Below are positions 9,284 through 23,172 of a stretch of 64,000 nucleotides of DNA, in pieces. Positions within the stretch are counted from its first letter, which is position 1. The number at the start of each line of letters is the position of its first letter. This DNA is from Yersinia entomophaga (GTDB lineage: Bacteria > Pseudomonadota > Gammaproteobacteria > Enterobacterales > Enterobacteriaceae). Position numbers and translations under genes: made by a program. The DNA is taken from assembly GCF_001656035.1 (NCBI RefSeq), contig NZ_CP010029.1:1476288-1540287 (forward strand). The letters are read 5' to 3'. The notes beneath the pieces are model-generated. The model searched no databases. It saw nothing but the letters and a program-made list of their open reading frames with translations, and was not told the origin of the DNA.

Positions 9284-10003
9284 TTAAGGGCGATTACGGT
9301 AACTTTTCGTTGCGCCCACGGTTCGGCTTAACCAGGGTTTTCGCGATCCCATTTTCATTGGGTTGAACGTCAGTGGAATCGTGCGTTTTCTGGCCACAAT
9401 CAGACTGATGCAACCTAATGCATGTAGATGGGTGCTGATAAAGCGCCCGCCTTGTTTATGCCACGGCAGTACGTGGAAACTGGATTCATGCATCACTTCA
9501 TAGTTCAGCAGGCTGAGCCAATCCAGTAAACGCATTTGCGTAAACATTCTGCTCGCGTAAGGTTGGCGTCGACGTATCACCGGCAGTAATTTTCCAACCC
9601 CAAGTAAACTCAACGGATTGAAAGTGCTGATTACCAGCCAACCATCGTTGATCAACACGCGATCCGCCTCGCGTAAAATTCGATGAGGATCGGTTGAATA
9701 AGCCAGCGTATGAGATAACAGACAGGCGTCCACCGATTTTTCAGCAAAAGGAAGCTGGTAAGGACTGGCCAGTACCTGCATATTGCTGCCCTTATCCCCA
9801 ACGTTAACCTGATGGGAAACAGCGCAGCTTTCACTGGCAATCTCCGCACTGAGTTGCCCAATTTTAAGCAGATGAAAACCGAAAATCTTTGGCCACCAGG
9901 GCTGTAGCTGTTGCTCAATAGCGGCCCGATAATACTCTCCCCAAGGTAGCTCGGCCCAGGAAGCTGGGGCAGGAATCTTTTGGCGTGTTTGCGCTGGTTT
10001 CAT
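9284..10003 (-). CDS. yafS: SAM-dependent methyltransferase family protein YafS
   Basis: The 239-residue protein is collinear with E. coli YafS, a class I SAM methyltransferase-like protein of unknown substrate. It has a methyltransferase type 11 core: a segment ending [17 protein letters not shown], then [19 protein letters not shown], the usual post-I to motif III pattern. The glycine-rich motif I is poorly preserved, so activity is uncertain. The C terminus is basic ([19 protein letters not shown]). It is divergent from gloB across 44 bases and convergent with rnhA. Confidence 0.9.
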   Translation of the reverse strand: MKPAQTRQKIPAPASWAELPWGEYYRAAIEQQLQPWWPKIFGFHLLKIGQLSAEIASESCAVSHQVNVGDKGSNMQVLASPYQLPFAEKSVDACLLSHTLAYSTDPHRILREADRVLINDGWLVISTFNPLSLLGVGKLLPVIRRRQPYASRMFTQMRLLDWLSLLNYEVMHESSFHVLPWHKQGGRFISTHLHALGCISLIVARKRTIPLTFNPMKMGSRKPWLSRTVGATKSYRNRP

Positions 10004-10047
10004 GTTTTATTATCTTCTATCAAGCTGTTGCCAACGAGAGGTATCCG

Positions 10048-10803
10048 ATGAATCTTATCAGCATTCCTGCATTTCAAGACAATTACATTTGGCTATTGGT
10101 TAACCCGCTGCAGCGCTGCCTGATCGTCGATCCGGGAGAAGCCGCGCCGGTACTGAGCGAACTAAAAGAAAAAGGCTGGATTCCCGAAGGAATTCTGTTG
10201 ACTCACCACCATCACGATCACGTCGGCGGAGTGACCGAAATACTCCAGAACTTCCCCAATATTCCGGTTTATGGCCCGCAGGAAACGGCACATAAAGGGG
10301 CTACGAATATCGTAAAAGACGGCGATAGCCTGTCTTTGTGTGGACAAATTTTCAGCGTAATTGCCGTTCCCGGACACACTCTCGGCCATATCGCATACTA
10401 CAGCGCACCTTATCTTTTTTGCGGTGATACGTTATTTTCCGGCGGCTGCGGAAGGCTGTTTGAAGGTTCGCCCCAACAAATGTACGCATCAATTCAACGA
10501 CTCGCACAGTTGGCCGATGAAACCTTAATTTGCAGCGCGCATGAATATACTCTTTCGAATCTTAACTTTGCCCGTGCAGTTTTACCACAAGATCGAGATA
10601 TTGAAACATATCAACAACAAATCAAGCAATTAAGAGCAAAAAACCACTCAAGCTTACCCTCAAAATTGCAATTAGAGCGTAAAATTAATGTTTTTTTACG
10701 CTGTGATGACATTGATTTACAAAGGAATTTAGGTATAGACCTCCCACCTAATGACCTCTCCCTGATTTTTGCTGAATTACGTGCCCGTAAAGATAGCTTC
10801 TGA
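10048..10803 (+). CDS. gloB: Hydroxyacylglutathione hydrolase (glyoxalase II) GloB
   Basis: GloB hydrolyses S-lactoylglutathione to lactate and glutathione, the second step of methylglyoxal detoxification. The 251-residue metallo-beta-lactamase-fold protein has THHHHDH at residues 52-58, giving the metal ligands His53, His55, Asp57 and His58. GHTLGHI and FCGDTLF follow with the further ligands, and the C-terminal part has the glutathione-site region with AHEYT. The ATG at 10048 is preferred over an in-frame codon at 9985 because it has a GAGAGG site and starts [17 protein letters not shown] as in E. coli. Confidence 0.97.
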   Translation: MNLISIPAFQDNYIWLLVNPLQRCLIVDPGEAAPVLSELKEKGWIPEGILLTHHHHDHVGGVTEILQNFPNIPVYGPQETAHKGATNIVKDGDSLSLCGQIFSVIAVPGHTLGHIAYYSAPYLFCGDTLFSGGCGRLFEGSPQQMYASIQRLAQLADETLICSAHEYTLSNLNFARAVLPQDRDIETYQQQIKQLRAKNHSSLPSKLQLERKINVFLRCDDIDLQRNLGIDLPPNDLSLIFAELRARKDSF

Positions 10804-10876
10804 AGCTTTTAGTTGTGTTATTTGTCGAAGCAAAGTATGATTGCTCGTCTTTTAAGCAACTAACATTGACACACAC

Positions 10877-12259
10877 ATGAAGACCAAAGCGATATTTCTC
10901 GCCTCAGTCTTGCTTGTAGGGTGCCAAGCGTCCAGGCAGGACGTGCAGGTTCCCGTGCAGCATGCACAGAGTTTGTCTTCGGCAGGTCAAGAAAGTGAAG
11001 CAGGAAAGTACACGGATAGTGCCCGAGAGGGCTCCGCGCGATGGCTGGAAAGTGATACCGGCGTCGCGCAGAACGATCTGTGGAACTTCATTAGCGACGA
11101 GCTGAAGATGAAGGTTCAGGATAATGCCCTGATCCGTGAACAAAAACGAAAGTATTTAAAAAATAAGAGCTATCTCCACGATGTAACATTACGGGCAGAG
11201 CCGTACATGTACCTGATAGTCGAGCAAATTAAGCAACGTAAGATGCCGATGGAGCTGGTACTGCTACCCATAGTGGAGAGCGCTTTTGACCCACACGCTA
11301 CTTCCTCCGCCAACGCCGCAGGGCTATGGCAGATAGTACCGAGTACCGGTCGAAATTATGGATTAAAGCAAAACCAATGGTATGACGGCCGCCGCGATGT
11401 GGTTGCCTCGACCAAGGCAGCGCTTGATATGATGGAACGCCTGAACAAAATGTTTAACGGTGACTGGTTATTAACCATCGCCGCTTATAACAGTGGTGAA
11501 GGCCGAGTCATGCAGGCAGTGAAAGCCAATAAAGCCAAGGGTAAACCGACCAATTTCTGGGCATTGTCGCTTCCGCGTGAAACGTCAATTTATGTCCCTA
11601 AAATGCTGGCCTTGAGTGACATTATCAAGAACAGCAAGAAATACGGTATCAAGTTACCTGAAACCAACGAAAACCGTGCATTAGCGCGTGTGGACGTCGG
11701 TCAGCAGATAGAGCTAACTCAGGCGGCTGAGATGGCAGGAATGTCGCTGACCAAGCTGAAAGCTTATAATTCAGGGTATAAGCGCAATGTAACGGCACCT
11801 AACGGCCCTCATTACATTATGTTGCCGAAAACCCATGCAGAGCAGTTTAAAGACTCACTGGCTGACACTGATATTGTTGTGTCCAAATCCACTCAAGTGG
11901 CTAATAACACAAAAACATCAGCATCAGGTTCGCAGTATAAAGTTCGCCCTGGCGACACTTTATCTACGATAGCCAAGCGACTGAATATCAAGACCAGCGA
12001 TTTGCAGAGTTGGAACAACTTACGTACCTCGAGTACCTTAAAAGTTGGGCAAACCCTGCAATTGGCAAGCAATACGGCCAGCAAAAGCATCACCTATCAG
12101 GTTCGTAAAGGTGATTCATTTGCCAGTATTGCCAAGCGTCACGGTGTAAACACCAACGATGTGATGCGATGGAATTCGGTAGTCAGCAAGGCCAACAGTT
12201 TGCAACCTGGTTTAAAATTGACCCTATATGTCAACGGTCAAAAAGCGCCAGATGCGTAA
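10877..12259 (+). CDS. mltD: Membrane-bound lytic murein transglycosylase D MltD
   Basis: MltD cleaves the MurNAc-GlcNAc bond of peptidoglycan, forming 1,6-anhydromuramic ends. The 460-residue precursor has a lipoprotein signal with lipobox LVGC (Cys16). A family 1 transglycosylase (SLT) domain follows at roughly residues 105-230, with catalytic Glu134 in PIVESAFDPHATS and the downstream AAYNSGEGRV. Two LysM peptidoglycan-binding repeats lie near 352-397 (YKVRPGDTLSTIAKRL) and 408-453 (YQVRKGDSFASIAKRHG). Residues 17-70 are low-complexity and differ from E. coli. No good ribosome-binding site precedes the ATG. It lies downstream of gloB as in E. coli. Confidence 0.97.
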   Translation: MKTKAIFLASVLLVGCQASRQDVQVPVQHAQSLSSAGQESEAGKYTDSAREGSARWLESDTGVAQNDLWNFISDELKMKVQDNALIREQKRKYLKNKSYLHDVTLRAEPYMYLIVEQIKQRKMPMELVLLPIVESAFDPHATSSANAAGLWQIVPSTGRNYGLKQNQWYDGRRDVVASTKAALDMMERLNKMFNGDWLLTIAAYNSGEGRVMQAVKANKAKGKPTNFWALSLPRETSIYVPKMLALSDIIKNSKKYGIKLPETNENRALARVDVGQQIELTQAAEMAGMSLTKLKAYNSGYKRNVTAPNGPHYIMLPKTHAEQFKDSLADTDIVVSKSTQVANNTKTSASGSQYKVRPGDTLSTIAKRLNIKTSDLQSWNNLRTSSTLKVGQTLQLASNTASKSITYQVRKGDSFASIAKRHGVNTNDVMRWNSVVSKANSLQPGLKLTLYVNGQKAPDA

Positions 12260-12280
12260 TGCATTAAGGTTATAACGGCT

Positions 12281-12308
12281 AAAAAGCACCCTTCGGGGTG
12301 CTTTTTTT
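12281..12308. terminator. Bidirectional terminator between mltD and yafD
   Basis: AAAAAGCACCC, the tetraloop TTCG and GGGTGCTTTTT form an 11-bp stem with T runs on both strands. It can serve mltD on the plus strand and yafD on the minus strand. Confidence 0.92.
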
Positions 12309-12349
12309 ATGTCTGCAATTTGTCATTAATGAAGGTTGACGCGAGCGAA

Positions 12350-13144
12350 TTAAGGTTTGAATTCAACCAGTAAGGGATTGTGATCGGAGGCTCTGGTCAC
12401 CATCACTTCGGCATCAGCAACTTTTAATTCGCGGTAAAAAACATAGTCCAACGGCCGGCCAAAAGCTCGGCTACGATTATCGGCCTGAAACTCGACTTCC
12501 TGTAAACCCTGGCTTCTGGCGAATTTCAGTAATGCTCTAATTCGCTGACGACTCCAGGCATTAAAATCGCCAGCCAGAATCACCGGGCCACGATGCATTG
12601 AGATTTGTTCACCAATGGGTTCCAACTGCTTGCTGTAAACGTCTACGCCCAAGCTAAAATTCACAGCATGAATATTGGCCACCATCAGCAATCGGCCATC
12701 ATGAATGGGATAAACTGTTACCAATGCTGATTTAGCCAAGCGTAGCAGGGGTTCACGCTCTCGCAGCGGGCAGCAGTAGACTGGGTGAGCGGCAGCAAGC
12801 GTCATTACGCCAGAGGGATGCTGAGGCAGCGCAAAGGCAGGCACCTGATCGGCTGCCTGAAAATTAGACGTCGCAAATCTCACCAGTTCAGGGGTGGTTT
12901 GTGCTTCTTGCAACAGCATCAGTTGAGCATCTCTGCCAAAACCTCTCAGCACAGAGAGCCAATCTGGCCGCTGCTGCTTAAAGATATTCCATACCATAAT
13001 CCGCAGACGCTCAGAAGTCGGTAATGGAACGCCCGGAGGTAGTCCCTGCCCTAGCTGACTGGCAGAGCCCGGAAAGATTTGCTCGACTGGTTGCCCTGCA
13101 ACATAGCGCATGGCATAGGTTTTTTTCGGCACGCTCTTGCCCAT
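12350..13144 (-). CDS. yafD: Endonuclease/exonuclease/phosphatase family protein YafD
   Basis: The 264-residue protein matches E. coli YafD, an EEP-fold hydrolase of uncertain substrate. The active-site pattern is visible: MVWNIF (Asn), LLQEAQ (Glu), GDFNAW (Asp-Asn) and [13 protein letters not shown] (Asp-His). [20 protein letters not shown] and [18 protein letters not shown] are strongly conserved. The start is unsure: a TTG at 13159, the ATG at 13144 and an ATG at 13111 (MRYVAGQ) are in frame; 13144 best fits the E. coli length. It converges with mltD. E. coli has yafE between yafD and mltD; it is missing here. Confidence 0.93.
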   Translation of the reverse strand: MGKSVPKKTYAMRYVAGQPVEQIFPGSASQLGQGLPPGVPLPTSERLRIMVWNIFKQQRPDWLSVLRGFGRDAQLMLLQEAQTTPELVRFATSNFQAADQVPAFALPQHPSGVMTLAAAHPVYCCPLREREPLLRLAKSALVTVYPIHDGRLLMVANIHAVNFSLGVDVYSKQLEPIGEQISMHRGPVILAGDFNAWSRQRIRALLKFARSQGLQEVEFQADNRSRAFGRPLDYVFYRELKVADAEVMVTRASDHNPLLVEFKP

Positions 13145-13426
13145 TCCCGTTAAAAACAAACTGGCCAGATGGACCAGCCTGTAATTGAGTATTATACGCT
13201 CAGATATTCTTCAGCCAGACATTTCTTTTGCTGGCTATCAACACGTCCAATTGAGGAATACTGTCTGATAGCGCGAACGGACTCAAGTCCGAATAGGCAA
13301 CGAGGATGATTTACATCATAAAAGAACACGCTTTTCGCGGGCTTAGAGCACGTATAAATTATTTGAATAACATGGTTTGGCCAATCGTTTCAGCTTCCCA
13401 TGAGTTCTATCCGTGTTGATGATAAA

Positions 13427-14608
13427 TCAGCTGGCTATCGCTGGGCGAAAATGCCGTTTATCCAACCGGCCGCTAACCCTAATCAGCGCCAACGCTCCAA
13501 TCACTATCACACCGCCAACCCAGGGGGTTTGAGCTAATTCCCATTGGGAAACGATCTGTCCACCGATAAGCGATCCCAAGGCGATCCCCACGTTAAAAGC
13601 GGCGATATTCAACCCTGAAGCAATATCCACCGCATGTGGCGTATATTCCTCGGCTTTCTGTACCACATATACCTGCAAGCCAGGCACGTTGCCAAATGCA
13701 AAGATTCCCATAGCCATTAAAGTAATTAGAGCGGCAATGCTGTGGCTCGCCGTAAACTGAAAAATAAACAGTAGCGCAGCCAACGCAGTGAAAATAAAGC
13801 TCAGTGCCGGTACCGCACCGTACCGATCTGCTAATTTACCGCCCCAAATATTCCCAATCGCGACTGAAACTCCGTATGCCAGCAAGATCCAGCTCACCGC
13901 TGGCGCAGAGAAACCGGCCAATTCCTGCATCATCGGTGCCAGGAAAGTGAACATAGTGAAAACGCCGCCGTACCCCAGCGCAGTAATGGCATAAATCAGT
14001 AATAAACGCGGATGAGTTAATACCTGCAACTGCTGCTTTAAACCGGCACTGGCTTTATTGGGAATATTACTGGGAATCAAAATAACGCTGGCAACGATCG
14101 CCACTGCACCAATCAATGAGACAGCTAAAAAGGTTTCACGCCAGCCAAAATGCTGCCCGATAAAGGTACCTAGAGGCACGCCAGTGACTAAGGCTACCGT
14201 CAACCCACCAAACATAATTGCAATTGCAGATGCGGCTTTCTCTTTCGGCACCAGACCGGTTGCGATGGTAGAACCGATTGAGAAGAACACGCCGTGAGCC
14301 AGCCCGGTCAGCAGCCGAGCCACTATCAACGATTCATAACCCGGAGCCTGCCATGCCAGCACATTGCCCAGAGTAAATAGTATCATCAGACCAATCAGCA
14401 AGGTTTTCCGAGGAATACGCCCTGTTAATGCGGTCAATACTGGTGCGCCAATTGCTACGCCCAGCGCGTAAATAGAAACCAGTAAACCAGCTGATGGTAC
14501 CGAAACATTTAGCTGTTCAGCAATCGTGGGCACTAGCCCAACAATCACAAACTCGGTGGTACCAATAGCAAAAGCGCTAATGGTCAATGCTAGTAAGGCT
14601 AAAGGCAT
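13427..14608 (-). CDS. MFS transporter, DHA1 (YdhP/AraJ-like) family
   Basis: This 393-residue inner-membrane protein has about twelve hydrophobic segments in two halves. It shows the DHA1 signature at the first helix (GTTEFVIVGLVPTIAEQL), a loop 2-3 motif (ALTGRIPRKTLL) and GGKLADRYG in the second half. Relatives are annotated as arabinose or purine-ribonucleoside efflux pumps; the substrate cannot be read from sequence. It is divergent from the LysR gene yafC across 109 bases, an arrangement often seen when the regulator controls the pump. No MFS gene sits here in E. coli K-12, so it is a lineage-specific insertion between yafD and yafC. Confidence 0.88.
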   Translation of the reverse strand: MPLALLALTISAFAIGTTEFVIVGLVPTIAEQLNVSVPSAGLLVSIYALGVAIGAPVLTALTGRIPRKTLLIGLMILFTLGNVLAWQAPGYESLIVARLLTGLAHGVFFSIGSTIATGLVPKEKAASAIAIMFGGLTVALVTGVPLGTFIGQHFGWRETFLAVSLIGAVAIVASVILIPSNIPNKASAGLKQQLQVLTHPRLLLIYAITALGYGGVFTMFTFLAPMMQELAGFSAPAVSWILLAYGVSVAIGNIWGGKLADRYGAVPALSFIFTALAALLFIFQFTASHSIAALITLMAMGIFAFGNVPGLQVYVVQKAEEYTPHAVDIASGLNIAAFNVGIALGSLIGGQIVSQWELAQTPWVGGVIVIGALALIRVSGRLDKRHFRPAIAS

Positions 14609-14717
14609 CGTTGACTCCAGATAAAATAAGTATCGACTTGATAAGCCGCATTATGAGCTTCTCTCTGGATGACAAAAATGATAAAAATATCAAAATATTT
14701 TTGCTGGATTAGCAATA

Positions 14718-15626
14718 ATGAAAGCTAACTCTGATGAGCTAATTACCTTTGTAACCGTGGTTGAATGCGGCAGTTTCAGCCGAGCTGCCGAGCAGCTTGA
14801 ACAAGCTAACTCCGTGGTCAGCAGAACCGTTAAGAAGCTAGAAACCAAACTGGGCGTAACATTGCTGAATCGTACTACACGACAAATCAGCCTAACGCAG
14901 GAAGGCGAGCATTACTTTAGACGCACGCAGGCGATTTTGCGTGAAATGGCATTGGCGGAAAATGAACTGCTCGATAATCCGCTGAATCCAAGAGGACTAT
15001 TGCGCATTGATGCCTCTACTCCGGTAATCTTGCATATGCTGGCACCGCTAGTGGCTAGTTTCAGAGTGCGCTATCCGTTAATGGCACTCTCATTAGTTTC
15101 CTCGGAGACATTTATCAATCTGATAGAACGTAAAGTCGATATCGCCATTCGCGTAGGCACATTGCAGGATTCAACTCTGCGCGCCAGAAAGCTGATGAAT
15201 AGTTACCGCCATATTGTGGCTTCTCCTGCTTATCTACAGCGCTACGGCACTCCACGCACTGCGGCTGAACTACAGCAACATGTTTGTCTGGGATTTAACG
15301 ATCTCCCAGCGCTCAACCGCTGGCCGCTATTAGCTCATGATGGCCAGTTACTGGAGATTAACTCGGATGTAAGTTCAAATAATGGGGAAACCCAGCGGCG
15401 GCTTTGTCTTGAGGGGAATGGTGTTGCCTGTTTGTCTGACTTTATGATTCAAAAAGATATTGATCGGGGAGACTTAGTTCCGATATTAAAGGATCTGACG
15501 ATTCCAGTCGTCATGCCAATCAATGCGGTTTATTACAGCGATCAGGCTGTCAGTAGCCGGTTGCGCTGTTTTATTGACTTCGTCACCGAGCGATTAGCGG
15601 AAAATAGCAATGAAGCAACAACCTGA
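14718..15626 (+). CDS. yafC: LysR-type transcriptional regulator YafC
   Basis: The 302-residue protein has an N-terminal winged helix-turn-helix ([32 protein letters not shown], cited here by residues 11-42) and a LysR substrate domain. It is collinear with E. coli YafC, including [33 protein letters not shown] and [15 protein letters not shown]. Its ligand is unknown. It is divergent from the MFS gene and convergent with dkgB, 34 bases apart. Control of the divergent MFS gene is an inference from LysR gene organisation. Confidence 0.92.
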   Translation: MKANSDELITFVTVVECGSFSRAAEQLEQANSVVSRTVKKLETKLGVTLLNRTTRQISLTQEGEHYFRRTQAILREMALAENELLDNPLNPRGLLRIDASTPVILHMLAPLVASFRVRYPLMALSLVSSETFINLIERKVDIAIRVGTLQDSTLRARKLMNSYRHIVASPAYLQRYGTPRTAAELQQHVCLGFNDLPALNRWPLLAHDGQLLEINSDVSSNNGETQRRLCLEGNGVACLSDFMIQKDIDRGDLVPILKDLTIPVVMPINAVYYSDQAVSSRLRCFIDFVTERLAENSNEATT

Positions 15627-15644
15627 CGGCAAATATGCCGTCAG
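15623..15644. terminator. Hairpin between convergent yafC and dkgB
   Basis: CTGACGGCA and TGCCGTCAG form a perfect 9-bp stem with a 4-base loop; the yafC stop codon lies in the left arm. There is no T tract, so termination in either direction is only possible. Confidence 0.45.
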
Positions 15645-15660
15645 ATATAACAGGCTGGCA

Positions 15661-16464
15661 TTAATCCCAATCCGGAGCCAAACCTTCAGGGCTAACCAGA
15701 CGCTCATTACGATCCAAGGCAGCCATTTGTGCCATGTTTTCGTCGGTCAATTTTAATTCCTGAGCCAATAGATTACTGGCTAAATTAGCTTCTTTGGTTG
15801 AGGACGGAATAACCGAATAACCTAACTGCATCGCCCAGGCCAGAATAACCTGCGCCGGCGTAGCATTACGCAGTTTAGCCATTTGCTGAATCACTGGCTC
15901 TTGCAGAGCTTTACCGTAAGCCAGTGTCATATATGAAGTAATCGCTATACCGTGCTGGCGAGCAAACTTCACCACTTTGGCGTTCTGTAATAATGGAGAT
16001 AGTTCGATTTGATTAGTAGCGATAGCTTCGGCTCCAACGGCATCAATCGCTTGCTGCATCAGATCGATAGTAAAGTTTGAAACGCCGATCTGGCGAGTCA
16101 GACCTAATTCTTTAGCCTTCAATAACTCAGCCATAAACTCAGCGACTGGAACTTCATTCTTTGGTGATGGCCAGTGGATCAGCGTGAGATCGACATAATC
16201 CGTTTTCAGTTTTTGTAAGCTTTCACGCAGAGTGGGAATCAGTTTTTCCGTAGACAGATTGGCGATCCAAATTTTGGTGGTAATAAACAACTCTTCACGC
16301 TTAACGCCACTCTCAGCAATGGCTTGCCCAACAGCGGCTTCATTTTCATAGATTTGTGCCGTATCAATTGCGCGATAGCCCAGTTTCAACGCGGTGGAAA
16401 CTGAATCGATAACAACCTGATCTTGCAGGCGAAAAGTACCCAATCCAAATGCAGGGATGCTCAT
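15661..16464 (-). CDS. dkgB: Aldo/keto reductase, 2,5-diketo-D-gluconate reductase B type (DkgB)
   Basis: DkgB is an NADPH-dependent aldo-keto reductase that reduces 2,5-diketo-D-gluconate and small aldehydes such as methylglyoxal. The 267-residue protein shows the catalytic tetrad: Asp34 and Tyr39 in [11 protein letters not shown], Lys64 in TTKIW and His97 in LIHWPSP. The signature IGVSNF and the C-terminal nucleotide-binding [10 protein letters not shown] are present. It lies beside the rRNA-linked tRNA-Asp, as dkgB does beside aspU in E. coli. Confidence 0.95.
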   Translation of the reverse strand: MSIPAFGLGTFRLQDQVVIDSVSTALKLGYRAIDTAQIYENEAAVGQAIAESGVKREELFITTKIWIANLSTEKLIPTLRESLQKLKTDYVDLTLIHWPSPKNEVPVAEFMAELLKAKELGLTRQIGVSNFTIDLMQQAIDAVGAEAIATNQIELSPLLQNAKVVKFARQHGIAITSYMTLAYGKALQEPVIQQMAKLRNATPAQVILAWAMQLGYSVIPSSTKEANLASNLLAQELKLTDENMAQMAALDRNERLVSPEGLAPDWD

Positions 16465-17061
16465 TTTACTTCCTCATATTTTGTCTGATCGTCATATCTA
16501 TCATTAGTCATTGTTTGCCTTTCACTGCGGCGACCGATAATCCCGCTGCCGTTGAAAGATGAACTGATTATGGCCTGAGTTTTATCAACAAAAAATGTAG
16601 TATTCAGCATAATACTTTTGATAAAAAATCAAATATAGGAAAGTAATTATTGAATCTGATAGTAGCAAGCCGTACATAAAACGTTCTTAAGGCGGCTCAA
16701 AACTCTTTATCACCAAAGGCCACACCTATCAAAAGTGATATAATTCTCAGTTATCCCTTTTAAATGACCCATCGCAGTAAAAATAAACATGATTTTCGGA
16801 GCACTTAAGCGACTTATTTACGCATGTATAGTCGTTAGCCAAAAGATTCAAAGCAGAGAAAACAACCGAGCTACGGCAAGCAATTGTAAGAGGTTTATGA
16901 CTAAGTGATTGGCTATAAGGTGTTGAGAATCCATTAAATGAAATCAAAAAGATAAGAATATAGGGATAGGGATAGGGATAGGGATAGAGATAGAGATAGT
17001 ATTGATGATTAGTATTTACCCGCTCTGCTTATCTGAGCGAAAAATTCTAAAGATTAAAATG
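16465..17061. other. AT-rich intergenic region between dkgB and the rRNA operon
   Basis: About 600 bases without a convincing gene. It presumably holds the dkgB promoter near 16470-16620. The only other clear structure is the hexanucleotide repeat at 16960-16999. The 66-codon minus-strand frame at 16747-16947 would need a TTG start and has no recognisable product. Confidence 0.6.
16960..16999. repeat. Hexanucleotide tandem repeat (ATAGGG/ATAGAG)
   Basis: Four perfect ATAGGG units are followed by two ATAGAG units and a partial ATAG, 40 bases in all. It lies in non-coding DNA about 60 bases beyond the rRNA operon terminator. Such microsatellites are prone to slippage. Confidence 0.95.
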
Positions 17062-17091
17062 CAAAAAACCCTGAATCAAAGATTCAGGGTT
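17062..17091 (-). terminator. Terminator of the rRNA operon and distal tRNA-Asp
   Basis: On the minus strand AACCCTGAATC and GATTCAGGGTT form an 11-bp stem with a 3-base loop followed by TTTT. It lies 10 bases after the tRNA-Asp 3' end. Confidence 0.93.
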
Positions 17092-17101
17092 ATGCAATAA
17101 G

Positions 17102-17178
17102 TGGCGGAACGGACGGGGCTCGAACCCGCGACCCCCTGCGTGACAGGCAGGTATTCTAACCAACTGAACTACCGCTCC
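17102..17178 (-). tRNA. tRNA-Asp (GTC), distal gene of the rRNA operon
   Basis: The 77-base gene has acceptor stem GGAGCGG/CCGTTCC, anticodon loop CTGTCAC (GTC), T arm GGGTTCGAGCCCC and encoded CCA. It is 98 bases downstream of 5S rRNA on the same strand with no terminator between, so it is cotranscribed with the operon, as aspU is with rrnH in E. coli. Confidence 0.97.
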
Positions 17179-17275
17179 ACCGATTCTGTTACTTATACTT
17201 CCGTATATATTCCCGTTAGGGCCAGCATGTCCTTGCTGTTTAGCCACCAGATGTCACTCTGATAACTTGTGTTTG

Positions 17276-17395
17276 ATGCCTGGCAGTGTCCTACTCTCGC
17301 ATGGGGAGACCCCACACTACCATCGGCGCTACGGCGTTTCACTTCTGAGTTCGGCATGGGATCAGGTGGGACCACCGCGCTATTGCCGCCAGGCA
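17276..17395 (-). rRNA. rrf: 5S ribosomal RNA (first operon)
   Basis: A 120-base minus-strand sequence starts TGCCTGGCGGC and ends GCCAGGCAT, so the ends pair as helix I. Internal CCCATGCCGAACTCAGAAG is the conserved 5S loop. It follows 23S by 109 bases. Confidence 0.98.
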
Positions 17396-17504
17396 AATTC
17401 TGTTTCAATCAACCCGCCACGTGATTTACACCACACAGCCAGTCAATCCAATCTGTTAACAATGCTGAAAATCAAAACGCTCTCTAAAACACCTTCGGTG
17501 TTGT

Positions 17505-20411
<2,907 letters not shown>

Positions 20412-20550
20412 TCACAACCCGAAGGTGTCTTTCGACATCATCGTGCTGCGATTATTGAGAGACTCTACCTGCAGGTGACTCCTTGTCTCGGTAAATCTAC
20501 GGAGAGACAAGTTTTAGCTGCAGTGTTTCAATTTTCAGCTTGTTCCAGAT

Positions 20551-20562
20551 TGTTAAAGAGCA
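20551..20562 (-). promoter_or_regulatory. boxA antitermination site in the 16S-23S spacer
   Basis: TGCTCTTTAACA on the minus strand matches the boxA consensus. It lies between tRNA-Glu and 23S, where rRNA operons carry a second antitermination signal that binds NusB/NusE. Confidence 0.85.
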
Positions 20563-20634
20563 ATATCTTAAACACGACTCGTTAAAGTCATCTTTAAGAT
20601 ATTCAGTTGATAATGTCTTTCACTCATTATCGGA

Positions 20635-20710
20635 TGGCGTCCCCAAGGGGATTCGAACCCCTGTTACCGCCGTGAAAGGGCGGTGTCCTAGGCCTCTAGA
20701 CGATGGGGAC
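20635..20710 (-). tRNA. tRNA-Glu (TTC) in the 16S-23S spacer
   Basis: A 76-base gene with acceptor GTCCCC/GGGGAC, anticodon loop CTTTCAC (TTC), T arm GGGGTTCGAATCCCC and encoded CCA. A single spacer tRNA-Glu corresponds to the E. coli rrnB/C/E/G class. Confidence 0.97.
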
Positions 20711-20849
20711 ACAGGAAATTCCGACTAAATCAAAAACTTAATCGTTTCTCGTGTCATCATGAGTCGAAACTCACGACATCAACAGGTGCTCTTGCTCATT
20801 ACTATTATCAGACAATCTGTGTGGACACTACGCAATGCGTATCATTAGG

Positions 20850-22392
<1,543 letters not shown>

Positions 22393-22575
22393 AAGATTTG
22401 TTTGATTTGCTACCGAAGTAGCGATGCTCAAAGATTACTTTCTGCAAATATGCATTCGAACCGAAGTTCAAATGTTTACTGCTTTGGTCACTCTTCAAGA
22501 CTTGATATTTCTTCTGCCTGCCGAAACAGGCTTTGATATCGCCTTGCGAGTGCCCACACAGATTGTCTGATAAAT

Positions 22576-22587
22576 TGTTAAAGAGCA
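22576..22587 (-). promoter_or_regulatory. boxA antitermination site in the 16S leader
   Basis: TGCTCTTTAACA on the minus strand, about 185 bases upstream of mature 16S, matches the rRNA leader boxA. It promotes assembly of the Nus antitermination complex. Confidence 0.85.
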
Positions 22588-22626
22588 GTGAGTTAGCAAC
22601 CTTTCGGTGGGTAACTCGAGGTGCGC

Positions 22627-22654
22627 ATATTACGCTTTCCTCACTCAGAGTCAA
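22627..22654 (-). promoter_or_regulatory. rRNA operon promoter P2
   Basis: On the minus strand TTGACT (22649-22654), a 16-bp spacer and TAATAT (22627-22632) are followed by a GC-rich GCGC discriminator. Position and sequence resemble E. coli rrn P2. Confidence 0.85.
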
Positions 22655-22737
22655 CTACTTATTTCGTTGAATTTCTCTGTTCTCTTTGCCGGCCACTCAG
22701 TTACTTGATTCGCTGTGTGCCGTCTCGATGGATGCGC

Positions 22738-22800
22738 ATTATAGGGAGTTCCGCGCAGGCCGCAACTGCTAATTTCAATTAAAATGATCGTTTGCTGCAT
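22738..22800 (-). promoter_or_regulatory. rRNA operon promoter P1 with UP element
   Basis: On the minus strand TTGCGG (22760-22765), a 16-bp spacer and TATAAT (22738-22743) are followed by GCGC, the growth-rate-sensitive discriminator. The AACTCCC before -10 is the same as in E. coli rrn P1. Upstream ATTTTAATTGAAATTAG is AT-rich and fits an UP element. P1 lies about 110 bases upstream of P2. Confidence 0.87.
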
Positions 22801-22882
22801 TCCACAGCAAAACCCCGCTTTATACCTTGTTGTGCACAAACTTATCCACAGATGCAATCTGAACTGAAAATTGACGAGCATC

Positions 22883-22898
22883 ACGCAATCGTTTTCGC
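22883..22898 (+). promoter_or_regulatory. PurR operator upstream of purHD
   Basis: ACGCAATCGTTTTCGC matches the PUR box consensus ACGCAAACGTTTTCNT at nearly all positions. TACAAT (22899-22904) follows directly as a candidate -10 element; the only TTGACG nearby is 22 bp upstream, too far for a normal -35. PurR with hypoxanthine or guanine would repress purHD. Confidence 0.75.
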
Positions 22899-22904
22899 TA
22901 CAAT

Positions 22905-23172
22905 TCCCCGCGTCGAAAATGCGTGTCGATATTCATAAAATATTGTCCCCGCGGATCGATTATTGGCAAAAGGATGCAAGCGGAGCTGAAATTAGGTGTG
23001 TTTTTCTACTTTTCACGCAATTCCACTCCTTTGTACCCGGCAGAAAACCCATTTCGGGACGTTATCTGAATCTGTTCCTTTCTATATAGATAGAAGTGCA
23101 AGGTAGAGATTCACGTAACGCTCTATTTATAGCGAATGAAAAACTGCGATTCCAAAGCCAAGGGATAAAACC
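22905..23172 (+). other. Long purH leader
   Basis: About 270 bases separate the candidate promoter from the purH ATG. I see no riboswitch or terminator in it. A second promoter closer to purH is possible (AT-rich TCTATATAGATAG at 23081-23093). Confidence 0.4.

Noticed and set aside
16747..16947. 66-codon minus-strand frame near the hexanucleotide repeat
   Set aside because: It needs a TTG start without a ribosome-binding site and has no recognisable motif.
16960..16999. CRISPR-like repeat
   Set aside because: Units are 6 bases without spacers; it is a simple microsatellite. No CRISPR array or cas gene is seen in the window.
22871..22904. TTGACG and TACAAT as a complete purH promoter
   Set aside because: The spacing is 22 bp, too long for sigma-70; only the PUR box and the possible -10 are kept.
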